A stretch of DNA of 64,000 nucleotides. It comes from Paenibacillus massiliensis subsp. panacisoli DSM 21345 (GTDB lineage: Bacteria; Bacillota; Bacilli; Paenibacillales; Paenibacillaceae). Positions 34,701 to 43,105 of this stretch are shown one piece after another. The stretch is taken from NCBI RefSeq assembly GCF_000426545.1, contig NZ_AUFO01000008.1, positions 106,857 through 170,856 of the forward strand, in the 5' to 3' direction. Every line of letters starts with the position of its first letter. Within the stretch, counting starts at the first letter, position 1. A program made the translations under genes and the position numbers. The notes under the pieces are model-generated. The model did not search any database. It was not told the origin of the DNA and saw nothing but the letters and a program-made list of their open reading frames with translations.

Positions 34701-35370
34701 GTGGTAGATCCGCATACCAGTCATAGAAGCTAAGCATTTCTCCACCCAGAAGCGAGATAAAGCGTGCACCGGAAGCATAGCTGATCATGGACATGGCTGG
34801 AATAGGTGTGAAGCCTGCAATACGGTCAGGTCCATAGGTTCGAATGGTATAAATTAATTGTGCGGCAATAAGCTGCAGGGCGTCGTCCCATTGGACCCGA
34901 ATGTGCCCGCCTTTACCTCTTGCCTTTTTATATATTTGAGCTTGCTCGGGATTCTCTACAATGCTGGCCCATGCCTCTACAGGGTTACTATGCTTGGAGA
35001 GCGCATTTTGCCATAGTCGCCACAGCTTCCCACGCATATAGGGGAATTTCACCCGTAGCGGACTATATTCATACCAGGAGAACGAGGCTCCGCGTGGGCA
35101 TCCACGAGGCTCAAATTCTGGCATATCCGGTCCACAGGAGGGATAATCAATCTGTTGATTCTCCCAAGTAATGATTCCGTTCTTGACGAATACCTTCCAG
35201 CTACAGGAGCCGGTACAGTTGACTCCATGTGTGGTGCGGACGACCTTATCATGAGACCAGCGCTGACGATAGACGTTCTCCCACGCTCTGTCTTTCTCTT
35301 CAAGAATGGACCAGTTGTCGGAATAACCTTCGATCGGTCTGAAGAAGTTCAGTTTTCCTTTTCTTTTCAT
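31696..35370 (-). CDS. narG: Respiratory nitrate reductase alpha subunit (molybdenum)
   Basis: 1224 residues, the catalytic subunit of membrane-bound nitrate reductase, reducing nitrate to nitrite on the cytoplasmic side. ATG 35370 follows AAAGGAG. The frame extends to 35457 but those codons are promoter/leader. The FS0 cluster ligands are [18 protein letters not shown] and the following Cys. Other conserved stretches include [55 protein letters not shown] and [19 protein letters not shown]. No Tat signal, as usual for NarG. It is first in narGHJI-nreABC, all tightly overlapped, preceded by two NreC-type boxes. Confidence 0.98.
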   Translation of the reverse strand: [1224 protein letters not shown]

Positions 35371-35486
35371 CGGGAAGGACGCTCCTTTGGGCAAAAATGA
35401 TGAAGTAATATAAGATAGAAGCAATAAAATAGAAGCAAAACGCACTTTCAACTGCAAGCCATATCTTGCAGCAGGTGAATACCTTC

Positions 35487-35551
35487 ATTATGCGTGAGCG
35501 TAGCCTCTGTTCCCATTAGGGAATATCCTATTGCCAGCAGGGAATTCCCTC
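35487..35551 (-). promoter_or_regulatory. NreC-type boxes and promoter of narGHJI-nreABC
   Basis: Box 1 TAGGG-AATA-TCCTA (35517-35530) and box 2 CAGGG-AATT-CCCTC (35538-35551), centres 21 bp apart. On the minus strand a -10 CATAAT (35492-35487) is centred 34 bp from box 1, with no good -35. The leader to narG is about 110 bases. Confidence 0.7.
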
Positions 35552-35625
35552 ATTGTGGTCAAAATCTGTTGAATATGCTCGACTAAGGGTATGGATTCTT
35601 CAAAACGACAAAATACTATGAAACA

Positions 35626-35663
35626 CAAAAACTCCACACCATGTGTAAGAGTAGGTGCGGAGT
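35626..35663 (-). terminator. Terminator of the cupin-ywiC operon
   Basis: Minus-strand stem ACTCCGCACC / GGTGTGGAGT (35663-35654 with 35640-35631, one mismatch), followed by TTTTTG, 36 bases after the ywiC stop. Confidence 0.85.
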
Positions 35664-35698
35664 CTTATTATTTTCACTATAGAGTATACTAAATGCTA

Positions 35699-36415
35699 TC
35701 ATAGCGGGTAGAACAACACTACGGCGGCAAGCATCATCAGAGTGAAGCACAGTTCTGTAACTCCCGTCATCTTGACGGACAGGCCACGTTTAGGGAACAC
35801 AGCAGCCCTAATGAGCAGCAGTAGTGCTGGAATGGCCAGCAATGGCGTAATCCAGGCCACACCTAGTATGAACAAGGCATGATATAGCAGTGATACTTTA
35901 TAGTAGCTAGGGTTATTTTTCTCACGGATCATCGTCTTGACATAGAGCGCAGTACCTACGAAATAACCTGCAGCGACAACGAATAACTCATTCGCCGTAT
36001 GCCACTCCACGATTCCACCCAGATAAGCTACTGGATAAATGAAGGAGCAGAACATCAGAATGGCAATGATATCGTTCAGCAGCGCCCGCTCATTCTTCGT
36101 CTTGGCAAAATAAATATTGGGTATAAAAAACAGCATCAACATCGCGCCGTAGCCGATCAATCTCCATTCATGCCATAGCAAGATGACCGCTAGCGGTAGT
36201 ATGGCCAAGCTATAGACTAGGACAGGGCCTGCATAGCGTTGACGCTTGCCCGTCTTCACCCACTGCAGAACTGGATAGCTGCACAGATAGACGATCACCC
36301 AGCATATCAGTAAGGGAATATGTACAAGTCTCACATTGGAGACGTACAGTCCCAGCAGAAAAGGCAGAAATAGCATCGCCCACGCTCCGTGCTGCTTGGG
36401 AAGATAACGATTCAT
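35699..36415 (-). CDS. ywiC: YwiC-like integral membrane protein
   Basis: 238 residues with about seven hydrophobic helices. The opening RYLPKQHGAWAMLFLPFLLGL is the hallmark of the YwiC family, named from the Bacillus subtilis gene next to narGHJI and fnr. Function is unknown; the H-G-A-W motif recalls prenyltransferase-like membrane proteins but no catalytic motif is evident. The gene follows the cupin gene by 24 bases and shares its Crp/Fnr-box promoter, so expression under nitrate or anaerobic conditions is likely. Confidence 0.88.
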   Translation of the reverse strand: MNRYLPKQHGAWAMLFLPFLLGLYVSNVRLVHIPLLICWVIVYLCSYPVLQWVKTGKRQRYAGPVLVYSLAILPLAVILLWHEWRLIGYGAMLMLFFIPNIYFAKTKNERALLNDIIAILMFCSFIYPVAYLGGIVEWHTANELFVVAAGYFVGTALYVKTMIREKNNPSYYKVSLLYHALFILGVAWITPLLAIPALLLLIRAAVFPKRGLSVKMTGVTELCFTLMMLAAVVLFYPL

Positions 36416-36439
36416 CGGTATCCCCTTTCGTGTGGTTAA

Positions 36440-36778
36440 TTATACATTTTGTGCATATTTAGGACTTGGGATATGGCTTAATACGACATATAAGCTAGCA
36501 GGCTTGTCCCCTGTATTGCGGAACAGAAAATTCTCCCCCCCTGACAGCTGCAGTGCATCTCCTTTACCGACTTCTACAGCTACATCATCAGCTACAACCT
36601 GACCTTCACCCTCCAGAACGAGAATGCTGACCTCCGCCCCAGGATGTCGATGCGCAGGAAGCTCCTGTCCAGGCAAGAAATTGAGTACAAAGACGAGCTG
36701 ATCTCCTTGATGCAGTACTCTTTTGGTAAAGCGGTCCTCCCGATACTCTAATACATCAGCAAGTGCTGTTTTGTTCAT
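36440..36778 (-). CDS. Small cupin-domain protein of the nitrate island
   Basis: 112 residues from ATG 36778 behind GGAGGTTATCGTG. The frame reaches 36865 but that overlaps the -10 and the Crp/Fnr box. Single cupin barrel: motif 1 is PGQELPAHRHPGAEVSILVLEGEG (metal ligands His, His, Glu) and motif 2 is DALQLSGGENFLFRNTGDKPASLYVVLS. It could sense or scavenge a small ligand such as NO or a metal, but no function is shown. First gene of cupin-ywiC. Confidence 0.85.
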   Translation of the reverse strand: MNKTALADVLEYREDRFTKRVLHQGDQLVFVLNFLPGQELPAHRHPGAEVSILVLEGEGQVVADDVAVEVGKGDALQLSGGENFLFRNTGDKPASLYVVLSHIPSPKYAQNV

Positions 36779-36814
36779 CACGATAACCTCCAAGTCATAG
36801 GATTGTACAAACCG

Positions 36815-36857
36815 AGTATATCGAGAGAAGGTGCTGGTTTTTGTGATTTCAATCACA
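36815..36857 (-). promoter_or_regulatory. Perfect Crp/Fnr box and class II promoter of cupin-ywiC
   Basis: TGTGA-TTTCAA-TCACA (36842-36857) with perfect half-sites. On the minus strand a -10 TATACT (36820-36815) is centred 32 bp away, the same -10 sequence and spacing as at hcp. The predicted transcript start near 36808 agrees with ATG 36778. Confidence 0.8.
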
Positions 36858-36941
36858 TTTGACAATGCATTAAGTCGGCTAGCCGAAAAAACTATGCTAT
36901 GTATTCCAGTGGTTATAATCTGTCCAAATAAATCATGAACA

Positions 36942-36978
36942 AAGAACGAAGCGGCCTAGATCAAGCAGGCCGCTTCGT
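36942..36978 (-). terminator. Terminator of ilvBHC
   Basis: Perfect 11-base stem CGAAGCGGCCT/AGGCCGCTTCG (36978-36968 with 36958-36948), then TTCTTTGTTC. It lies 59 bases after the ilvC stop and marks the boundary between the ilv operon and the nitrate island. Confidence 0.8.
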
Positions 36979-37036
36979 GAAGAGATGATGCTATTTAGAT
37001 CCGATGATGCATTCTAGCTCCCGTTAAGGTCCGTTC

Positions 37037-38032
<996 letters not shown>

Positions 38033-38063
38033 TTAATTCCTCCTTATATTTGGGAACCCTTCA

Positions 38064-38137
38064 TAATGAGCGGGTGCTCTGGAAGCTCAGCTGAATGACA
38101 TTAGAATCACGTTCAGCTTCCCGAGCCCCCGCTCATT
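38064..38137. repeat. Long inverted repeat in the ilvH-ilvC spacer
   Basis: The left arm 38064-38094 (starting AATGAGCGGGTGCTCTGGAAG) pairs with the right arm 38112-38137 (ending GAGCCCCCGCTCATT) with a few bulges. The outer ten pairs, AATGAGCGGG/CCCGCTCATT, are perfect. No T-run follows on either strand, so it is more likely an mRNA processing or stability element than a terminator. Confidence 0.8.
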
Positions 38138-38245
38138 ACGGGGTCAATCTTACTTGTTTAATCTTCGACTTTTTAGTCATTTAGCTATTTAATACTGCAC
38201 TGCTCTTTAAGCGTTGATTCGCTAAAGCTGCACTGTCCCAAACGG

Positions 38246-38728
38246 CTACAGATTGCCGCGAACCATAGCGGTGACACCTGTTCTGGACAGCTCACGAATT
38301 CCGTAAGGCTTCACCAGTTCAATCATAGCATCAATCTTGCTGGTATCTCCAACTACCTGAACCGTTAGGCTTGAGCTTCCAATATCAACAACTGATGCTC
38401 TGAAGGTGTCGACGACACCCATAATCTCAGGACGCTGCGGCGGTTCTGCCTTTACCTTGATCAGGGCCAGCTCTCTGGCCACCATTGGCTTGGAGCTAAG
38501 ATCAATAACCTTGATGACATCAATCAGCTTATACAGCTGCTTCTCAATCTGCTCCAGTGTATGCTCATCCCCTGGTGTGACGATGACCATTCTGGAAAGA
38601 CCCGCTTCCTCCGACTGACCTACCGTAATACTCTCAATGTTAAACCCGCGGCGTCCGAACAATCCCGCGACACGCTGCAGAACACCGGGCTGGTCGTTCA
38701 CCAGCACTGCAATCGTATGCTTCATCAT
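38246..38728 (-). CDS. ilvH: Acetolactate synthase small (regulatory) subunit
   Basis: 160 residues. N-terminal ACT domain (TIAVLVNDQPGVLQRVAGLFGRRGFNIESITVGQSEE, about 4-80), then the C-terminal ACT-like half (IKVKAEPPQRPEIMGVVDTFRASVVDIGSSSLTVQVVGDTSKIDAM). It confers valine feedback and boosts IlvB activity. The start ATG is one base after the ilvB stop (a second ATG follows at 38725), with GGGGGACGAG as the RBS inside ilvB. Confidence 0.96.
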   Translation of the reverse strand: MMKHTIAVLVNDQPGVLQRVAGLFGRRGFNIESITVGQSEEAGLSRMVIVTPGDEHTLEQIEKQLYKLIDVIKVIDLSSKPMVARELALIKVKAEPPQRPEIMGVVDTFRASVVDIGSSSLTVQVVGDTSKIDAMIELVKPYGIRELSRTGVTAMVRGNL

Positions 38729-38729
38729 G

Positions 38730-40475
38730 CTACTCGTCCCCCATCAGCATTTGATCAATCGCCGACCCTTGCGTCACCATTGGATATACGTTCTCTTCCT
38801 TGCTAACGACGAAATCAATCAGAACCGGGCCTGGTGTATTCATAGCCTCTTGCCATGCTTGTTCTGCTTCAGCCTTCGTCGTCGCACGCAATCCTTTCAC
38901 GCCATAAGCTTCAGCCAGCTTCACAAAATCCGGACTGCCTGCCAGGTCGATGTGACTATAGCGATTATCATAGATCAATTCCTGCCATTGCCTTACCATG
39001 CCCAGCACCTGATTGTTAATAACGACAATCTTGACCGGAATGTTGTTGATCGCACAGATTGCGAGTTCCTGAGAACACATCTGCATCCCACCATCACCGT
39101 TAATGGAGATGACGAGTCTGTCTGGATGTGCCATTTGAGCACCGATCGCTGACGGGAAGCCGAAGCCCATCGTTCCGAGCCCACCTGAGGTCACCCATGA
39201 TCGTGGCTGATTGAATTTGTAGTACTGGGCAGCCCACATCTGATGTTGACCTACGTCAGTAGTGACGATGGCTTCGCCCTTCGTTGTATCGTTCAGCAGT
39301 TCGATGACCCATTGCGGCTTAAGGACCTCATCAGAATCCTTGTATGCAAATGGCTTCGCCTGCTTCCATTCCTGGATTTGCTTACGCCATGCGTCTGCCT
39401 TGTCCGCCCGCTTCACTTCCTCGTTTGCTTGCGCCAATACAGTCTTCACATCTCCCACAATCGGGATGTCTGTCGGTACATTCTTACCGATCTCTGCCGG
39501 ATCAATATCGATATGAACAATCTTGGCATGTGGTGCGAATTCGGATAGCTTACCTGTCACACGGTCATCGAAGCGTGCCCCGATGTTAATGAGCAAATCC
39601 GCCTTCTGAATCGCATTGTTCGAAGTGTAAGTACCATGCATGCCCGGCATGCCTGTCCACAGCTCATGTCCACTTGGAAATCCGCCCAAGCCAAGCAATG
39701 TCGTGGTAATCGGAATTTGTGTCTTATTCACGAATTCGTACAGTTCCTCATGTGCACCCGAGTAGACTACTCCACCACCTGCAAGGATGAATGGGCGTTC
39801 TGCTTCGCCGATTGCCTGAACCAGTTTATCCAATTGCAGCTTATTAGGCGTAACCTTCGGATTGTAGCCTCTCATGGCTACTGGCTCAGTCTGTGGTACG
39901 AAGAGTGTCTTCGCTGCGGATACATCCTTCGGAATGTCTATTAGCACCGGTCCCTTACGTCCGGAATTCGCAATATGGAAAGCTTCGTGAATGACCTTGG
40001 ACAGATCAGCCACATCACGAACCAAGTAGCTGTGCTTCGTAATTGGCATCGTAATGCCCGTAATGTCTGCTTCCTGGAAGGCATCTGTTCCGATCAGGGA
40101 TGACATGACATTACCTGTAATGACCACCATTGGAACAGAATCCATATACGCAGTGGCAATCCCTGTCACCAGATTCGTGGCTCCTGGCCCTGAGGTTGCA
40201 ATACATACCCCGACCTTGCCGCTTGCACGTGCATAGCCGTCAGCCGCATGAATGGCTCCTTGCTCGTGCCGTGTAAGTACATGCTTGAAGTCCTCGAATC
40301 CGTACATCGCATCATAAATGTAAAGCACCGCGCCTCCGGGATAACCGAATACGCAATCTACACCCTCCAGCAGCAAGCTCCGCAGCAGGATTTCTGAGCC
40401 AGTAATGACTTCAGGCCGCATCCATTTCTCACGTAATTCTTCAGTTGACCGCACTTCAGGGATTTGAGCGCTCAT
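38730..40475 (-). CDS. ilvB: Acetolactate synthase large (catalytic) subunit
   Basis: 581 residues. Thiamine-diphosphate enzyme making acetolactate or acetohydroxybutyrate from pyruvate. Pyrimidine-binding domain at the N terminus with [15 protein letters not shown] and catalytic Glu in [18 protein letters not shown]. Central FAD domain. C-terminal diphosphate domain with [32 protein letters not shown] follows AAGGAGG. First gene of ilvBHC behind the T-box leader. Confidence 0.98.
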   Translation of the reverse strand: MSAQIPEVRSTEELREKWMRPEVITGSEILLRSLLLEGVDCVFGYPGGAVLYIYDAMYGFEDFKHVLTRHEQGAIHAADGYARASGKVGVCIATSGPGATNLVTGIATAYMDSVPMVVITGNVMSSLIGTDAFQEADITGITMPITKHSYLVRDVADLSKVIHEAFHIANSGRKGPVLIDIPKDVSAAKTLFVPQTEPVAMRGYNPKVTPNKLQLDKLVQAIGEAERPFILAGGGVVYSGAHEELYEFVNKTQIPITTTLLGLGGFPSGHELWTGMPGMHGTYTSNNAIQKADLLINIGARFDDRVTGKLSEFAPHAKIVHIDIDPAEIGKNVPTDIPIVGDVKTVLAQANEEVKRADKADAWRKQIQEWKQAKPFAYKDSDEVLKPQWVIELLNDTTKGEAIVTTDVGQHQMWAAQYYKFNQPRSWVTSGGLGTMGFGFPSAIGAQMAHPDRLVISINGDGGMQMCSQELAICAINNIPVKIVVINNQVLGMVRQWQELIYDNRYSHIDLAGSPDFVKLAEAYGVKGLRATTKAEAEQAWQEAMNTPGPVLIDFVVSKEENVYPMVTQGSAIDQMLMGDE

Positions 40476-40534
40476 GGGTCATCCTCCTTCACAAAGATTA
40501 CATACATCTTACATACAACAGCAACAAAGAAAAC

Positions 40535-40900
40535 AAAAAAACCTTCCATCCCAGAAAGCAGATTATTCCGCTTTACGAGGGACGAAAGGTTGTTCTTCCG
40601 TGGTACCACCCATATTTGTTCGCTACCTCACAGTATCGAACCTTGGCAGGTATAAAAAATCATCGATAAATAGGCCAGGCCTTTTTTATACACTGTCGTC
40701 TGTAACGTAGACTGTACGATTCCCCCTAATAAGTACAGCTCTCGCTGAATACCTTTCAGGAAAATAGCTCCGAGGTGAGCTCGTATATAAGGGGTATTGG
40801 CGGAACTTGCAGCAACATCATTCCACTCTCTGGACAACAGGGCCCTTAAAACTTCGTCCTCATCATTGCTGATTGCATCTGTAGTTCAATCAAATGTTTA
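40535..40900 (-). promoter_or_regulatory. T-box riboswitch leader of ilvBHC
   Basis: T-box core GGGTGGTACCACGG (40611-40598, minus strand), then a terminator with stem ACCTTTCGTCCC/GGGATGGAAGGT (40590-40579 with 40552-40541) and seven T. The 5' end has the AGAGAGTGGAATG element. A candidate CUC (Leu) specifier sits in GAGCTC at 40777-40782, which would make the operon respond to leucyl-tRNA charging as in Bacillus ilv-leu. The specifier is inferred. Confidence 0.93.
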
Positions 40901-40905
40901 GACAC

Positions 40906-40935
40906 ATTATATGACCCCTATGTAGGGATAGTCAA
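40906..40935 (-). promoter_or_regulatory. SigA-type promoter of ilvBHC
   Basis: -35 TTGACT (40935-40930), an 18-base spacer, -10 TATAAT (40911-40906) on the minus strand. The spacer contains the inverted repeat CCCTA-CAT-AGGGG, which could be a regulator site. Confidence 0.8.
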
Positions 40936-41144
40936 TACCTTTCACGTAACAAAAAAATGTTTATTTCGATCTTTTTTGTTCCATTGCCTTTCCTGCCTCG
41001 GTGTAAACGTTCTCTAAAAGCCAACTTAGCACTAGTATCCCATTCGTGCATATGATACAGCATAGCCAAGATTCCAGAGCTGATTTGTCCTTCCCAGGTA
41101 TCGAGGTATCGGCTCTCGACTCGCACGTACAGGAGGATGCTCAC

Positions 41145-41588
41145 ATGATCCGACACCGCAAATCTGCCCGAGATGACGCAGCCATTCGGTGGCTGATTGA
41201 TCAGGAGCTAGTACCATTATCTCACTTGTCTCCTCAGGATATTCAACAAGTTAAGAAGGATCTGCCCCGGAGACTTCGCCGGGGCGTCACCTTTGTTAGC
41301 TGTGAGGATCAAGATGCTCAGGCGGTTGGTTTTGTTCACCTTTTCGTGTATGGTACTCTCTTGAACATTGATATGCTGGCCATAGATACCTCCAAGCAAA
41401 GAAAGGGGCATGGAAGTAGCTTGCTTCGTGCTGCTGAGCAATATGGCCGTCTCAAACAATGTAGTAAGGCTAAGCTGCTAGTCGATGAGGGTAATCAGCG
41501 GGCCATACGCTTTTATTTAAGACATGGGTACCACATTGCTCGCTATATCTCAGCAAGTCGTTGCTATGAGCTGGATAAGCTACTGTAA
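41145..41588 (+). CDS. GNAT family N-acetyltransferase
   Basis: 147 residues from ATG 41145, eight bases after AGGAGG. The frame opens earlier, at 41046, without an RBS. The acetyl-CoA loop is QRKGHGSSLLRAAEQYG (motif A, R/Q-x-x-G-x-G) after the beta strand LLNIDMLAIDT. Motif B is DEGNQRAIRFYLRHGYHIARY. The acceptor substrate cannot be told. It stands alone between ilvB (divergent) and the Gly/Pro-rich gene (convergent, one base apart). Confidence 0.85.
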   Translation: MIRHRKSARDDAAIRWLIDQELVPLSHLSPQDIQQVKKDLPRRLRRGVTFVSCEDQDAQAVGFVHLFVYGTLLNIDMLAIDTSKQRKGHGSSLLRAAEQYGRLKQCSKAKLLVDEGNQRAIRFYLRHGYHIARYISASRCYELDKLL

Positions 41589-41589
41589 T

Positions 41590-41943
41590 TTAGAAAAATC
41601 CTCCACCATAGGGTCCGTACGGGCCAGGACCATACGAATATGGCACAGGTTTGGGCGTATCGCAGCCATCTCCACAGCCTGGATACCCACCACCTGGGTA
41701 ACCTCCGCCTGGATAGCCACCATAGACATAAGGTGCAGTTCCAATTGCCAAGAGATCGAATAATACCAGCGGGATGATTGCTTTCGTGTGCACTTTTTTA
41801 CCTTTGTTTCTCTGCAGGATCAGCTTGTTCCCGGAGATACGCAGTAGCTTGCCTGTTACACGCGATCCGTCTTTTTTCATAGCAACAATCTGCTTACCTA
41901 CCAGTTGCTTCGCTTGTGTTCTGGTCACAGATGATTTCAATGC
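41590..41943 (-). CDS. Basic protein with Gly/Pro/Tyr-rich repeat tail (possible spore-coat type)
   Basis: 117 residues if it starts at TTG 41943, eight bases after AAGGAGG. The frame is open to 42099, and an ATG at 42048 would add 35 residues (containing PLNNVSYAGWYNQSQHCPCM) but lacks a good RBS. The N-terminal ~60 residues are basic and fold-like (QAKQLVGKQIVAMKKDGSRVTGKLLRISGNKLILQ), resembling an SH3/Lsm-like barrel. A hydrophobic stretch PLVLFDLLAIGTAPYVYGG follows, then GGYPGGGYPGGGYPG and a GPGPYGPYGGG end. Such composition is seen in spore-coat or surface proteins of Paenibacillus (inference). Stop is two bases from the convergent GNAT gene. Confidence 0.65.
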   Translation of the reverse strand, partial: ALKSSVTRTQAKQLVGKQIVAMKKDGSRVTGKLLRISGNKLILQRNKGKKVHTKAIIPLVLFDLLAIGTAPYVYGGYPGGGYPGGGYPGCGDGCDTPKPVPYSYGPGPYGPYGGGFF

Positions 41944-42144
41944 TAGAACCTCCTTCCCCATGCAGGGACAATGTTGCGATTGGTTGTACCAACCTGCATA
42001 ACTCACATTATTCAACGGTGGAACTATCGGATTGTTCGTCTGTCCCATGCAGCAGAGATTAGGTGAACGAAGAGCCTCCCAGCAACAAAAAAACAGCAAC
42101 CCTCCACTATGGAGAATTGCTGTTCGCCTGAATATTTTTTTCTT

Positions 42145-43104
42145 TTATCGTTTGCCCGGATCATAAGGCTGTCCAAGTGCCGCAGGCGCATGTGAGCGTC
42201 CTACAGCTGCTACCAGCACAATTATTGTGAGCAAATAAGGCATCATATAGATAATTTCCTGGGGAATACTCTTGGACCAATCGAACAAGGTTACATAGTT
42301 ACGAATGGCCTGGGAGAACCCGAAGAACACAGCGGCCCAGAAAGCTCCGACAGGGTTCCATTTCCCGAAGATCATGGCAGCAATTGCGATAAAGCCCTGA
42401 CCTGAAATCGTATTGTGAGAGAACGTATTGGTCGTCGTCAATGTAATCGTAGCACCACCGATCCCAGCGAGCGCACCACTGATCATTACACCCAGGTAGC
42501 GCAGACGATTAACCTTGACCCCAACCGTATCCGCTGCACTTGGATGCTCACCGACAGCGCGTAGACGAAGACCAAAAGGCGTCTTGTTCAGCACATAGTA
42601 GCTTGCGAATACCAGAATTACGGCTAAGTAGGTTGTCGGATAAGCGTTGAAGAAGACACTTCCGATGAATGGAATGTTCGTCAACCCATCAATATTCAGC
42701 TTGGCGAAGCCTTGCACCAAGTCGGTCTCACCTGAGCCGTTAAAGAGCAGCTTCACAAGATATAGTGTGCTTCCTGCTGCCAGGAAGTTAATAACGATAC
42801 CACTGATAATCTGATCTGCCTTGAAGGTGATGGACGCAACAGCGTGAATCAGGGATACGATAATCCCGAAGACAGCAGCGGCCAGTACTCCTACGCAGGC
42901 GGCAGCAAAGCCACTCAGTCCAGCAGACTCGGCATAGTAAGCCCCAATGCCTGCGGCAAAGGCGCCGAATACCATTAGACCCTCGATCCCCAGATTGGTG
43001 ACACCAGAACGTTCTGAGAAGATGCCGCCGAGTGAGGCGAATATGAGCGCTGTAGCAAACACAAGCGTCGTATTGATGATCTGACCCAAGGTTACTAAAT
43101 CCAT
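42145..43104 (-). CDS. nupQ: Nucleoside ABC transporter permease (NupQ/YufQ-like)
   Basis: 319 residues, about nine membrane helices, BPD_transp_2 family. Landmarks are LGGIFSERSGVTNLGIEGLMVFGAF near residue 25 and LGVMISGALAGIGGATITLTTTNTFSHNTISGQGFIAIAAMIFGKWNPVGAF, the cytoplasmic coupling region. With NupP, NupO and NupN it forms a BMP-type importer for purine nucleosides such as guanosine. ATG is two bases after the nupP stop, with AAGGTG as RBS. Confidence 0.92.
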   Translation of the reverse strand: MDLVTLGQIINTTLVFATALIFASLGGIFSERSGVTNLGIEGLMVFGAFAAGIGAYYAESAGLSGFAAACVGVLAAAVFGIIVSLIHAVASITFKADQIISGIVINFLAAGSTLYLVKLLFNGSGETDLVQGFAKLNIDGLTNIPFIGSVFFNAYPTTYLAVILVFASYYVLNKTPFGLRLRAVGEHPSAADTVGVKVNRLRYLGVMISGALAGIGGATITLTTTNTFSHNTISGQGFIAIAAMIFGKWNPVGAFWAAVFFGFSQAIRNYVTLFDWSKSIPQEIIYMMPYLLTIIVLVAAVGRSHAPAALGQPYDPGKR

Positions 43105-43105
43105 A

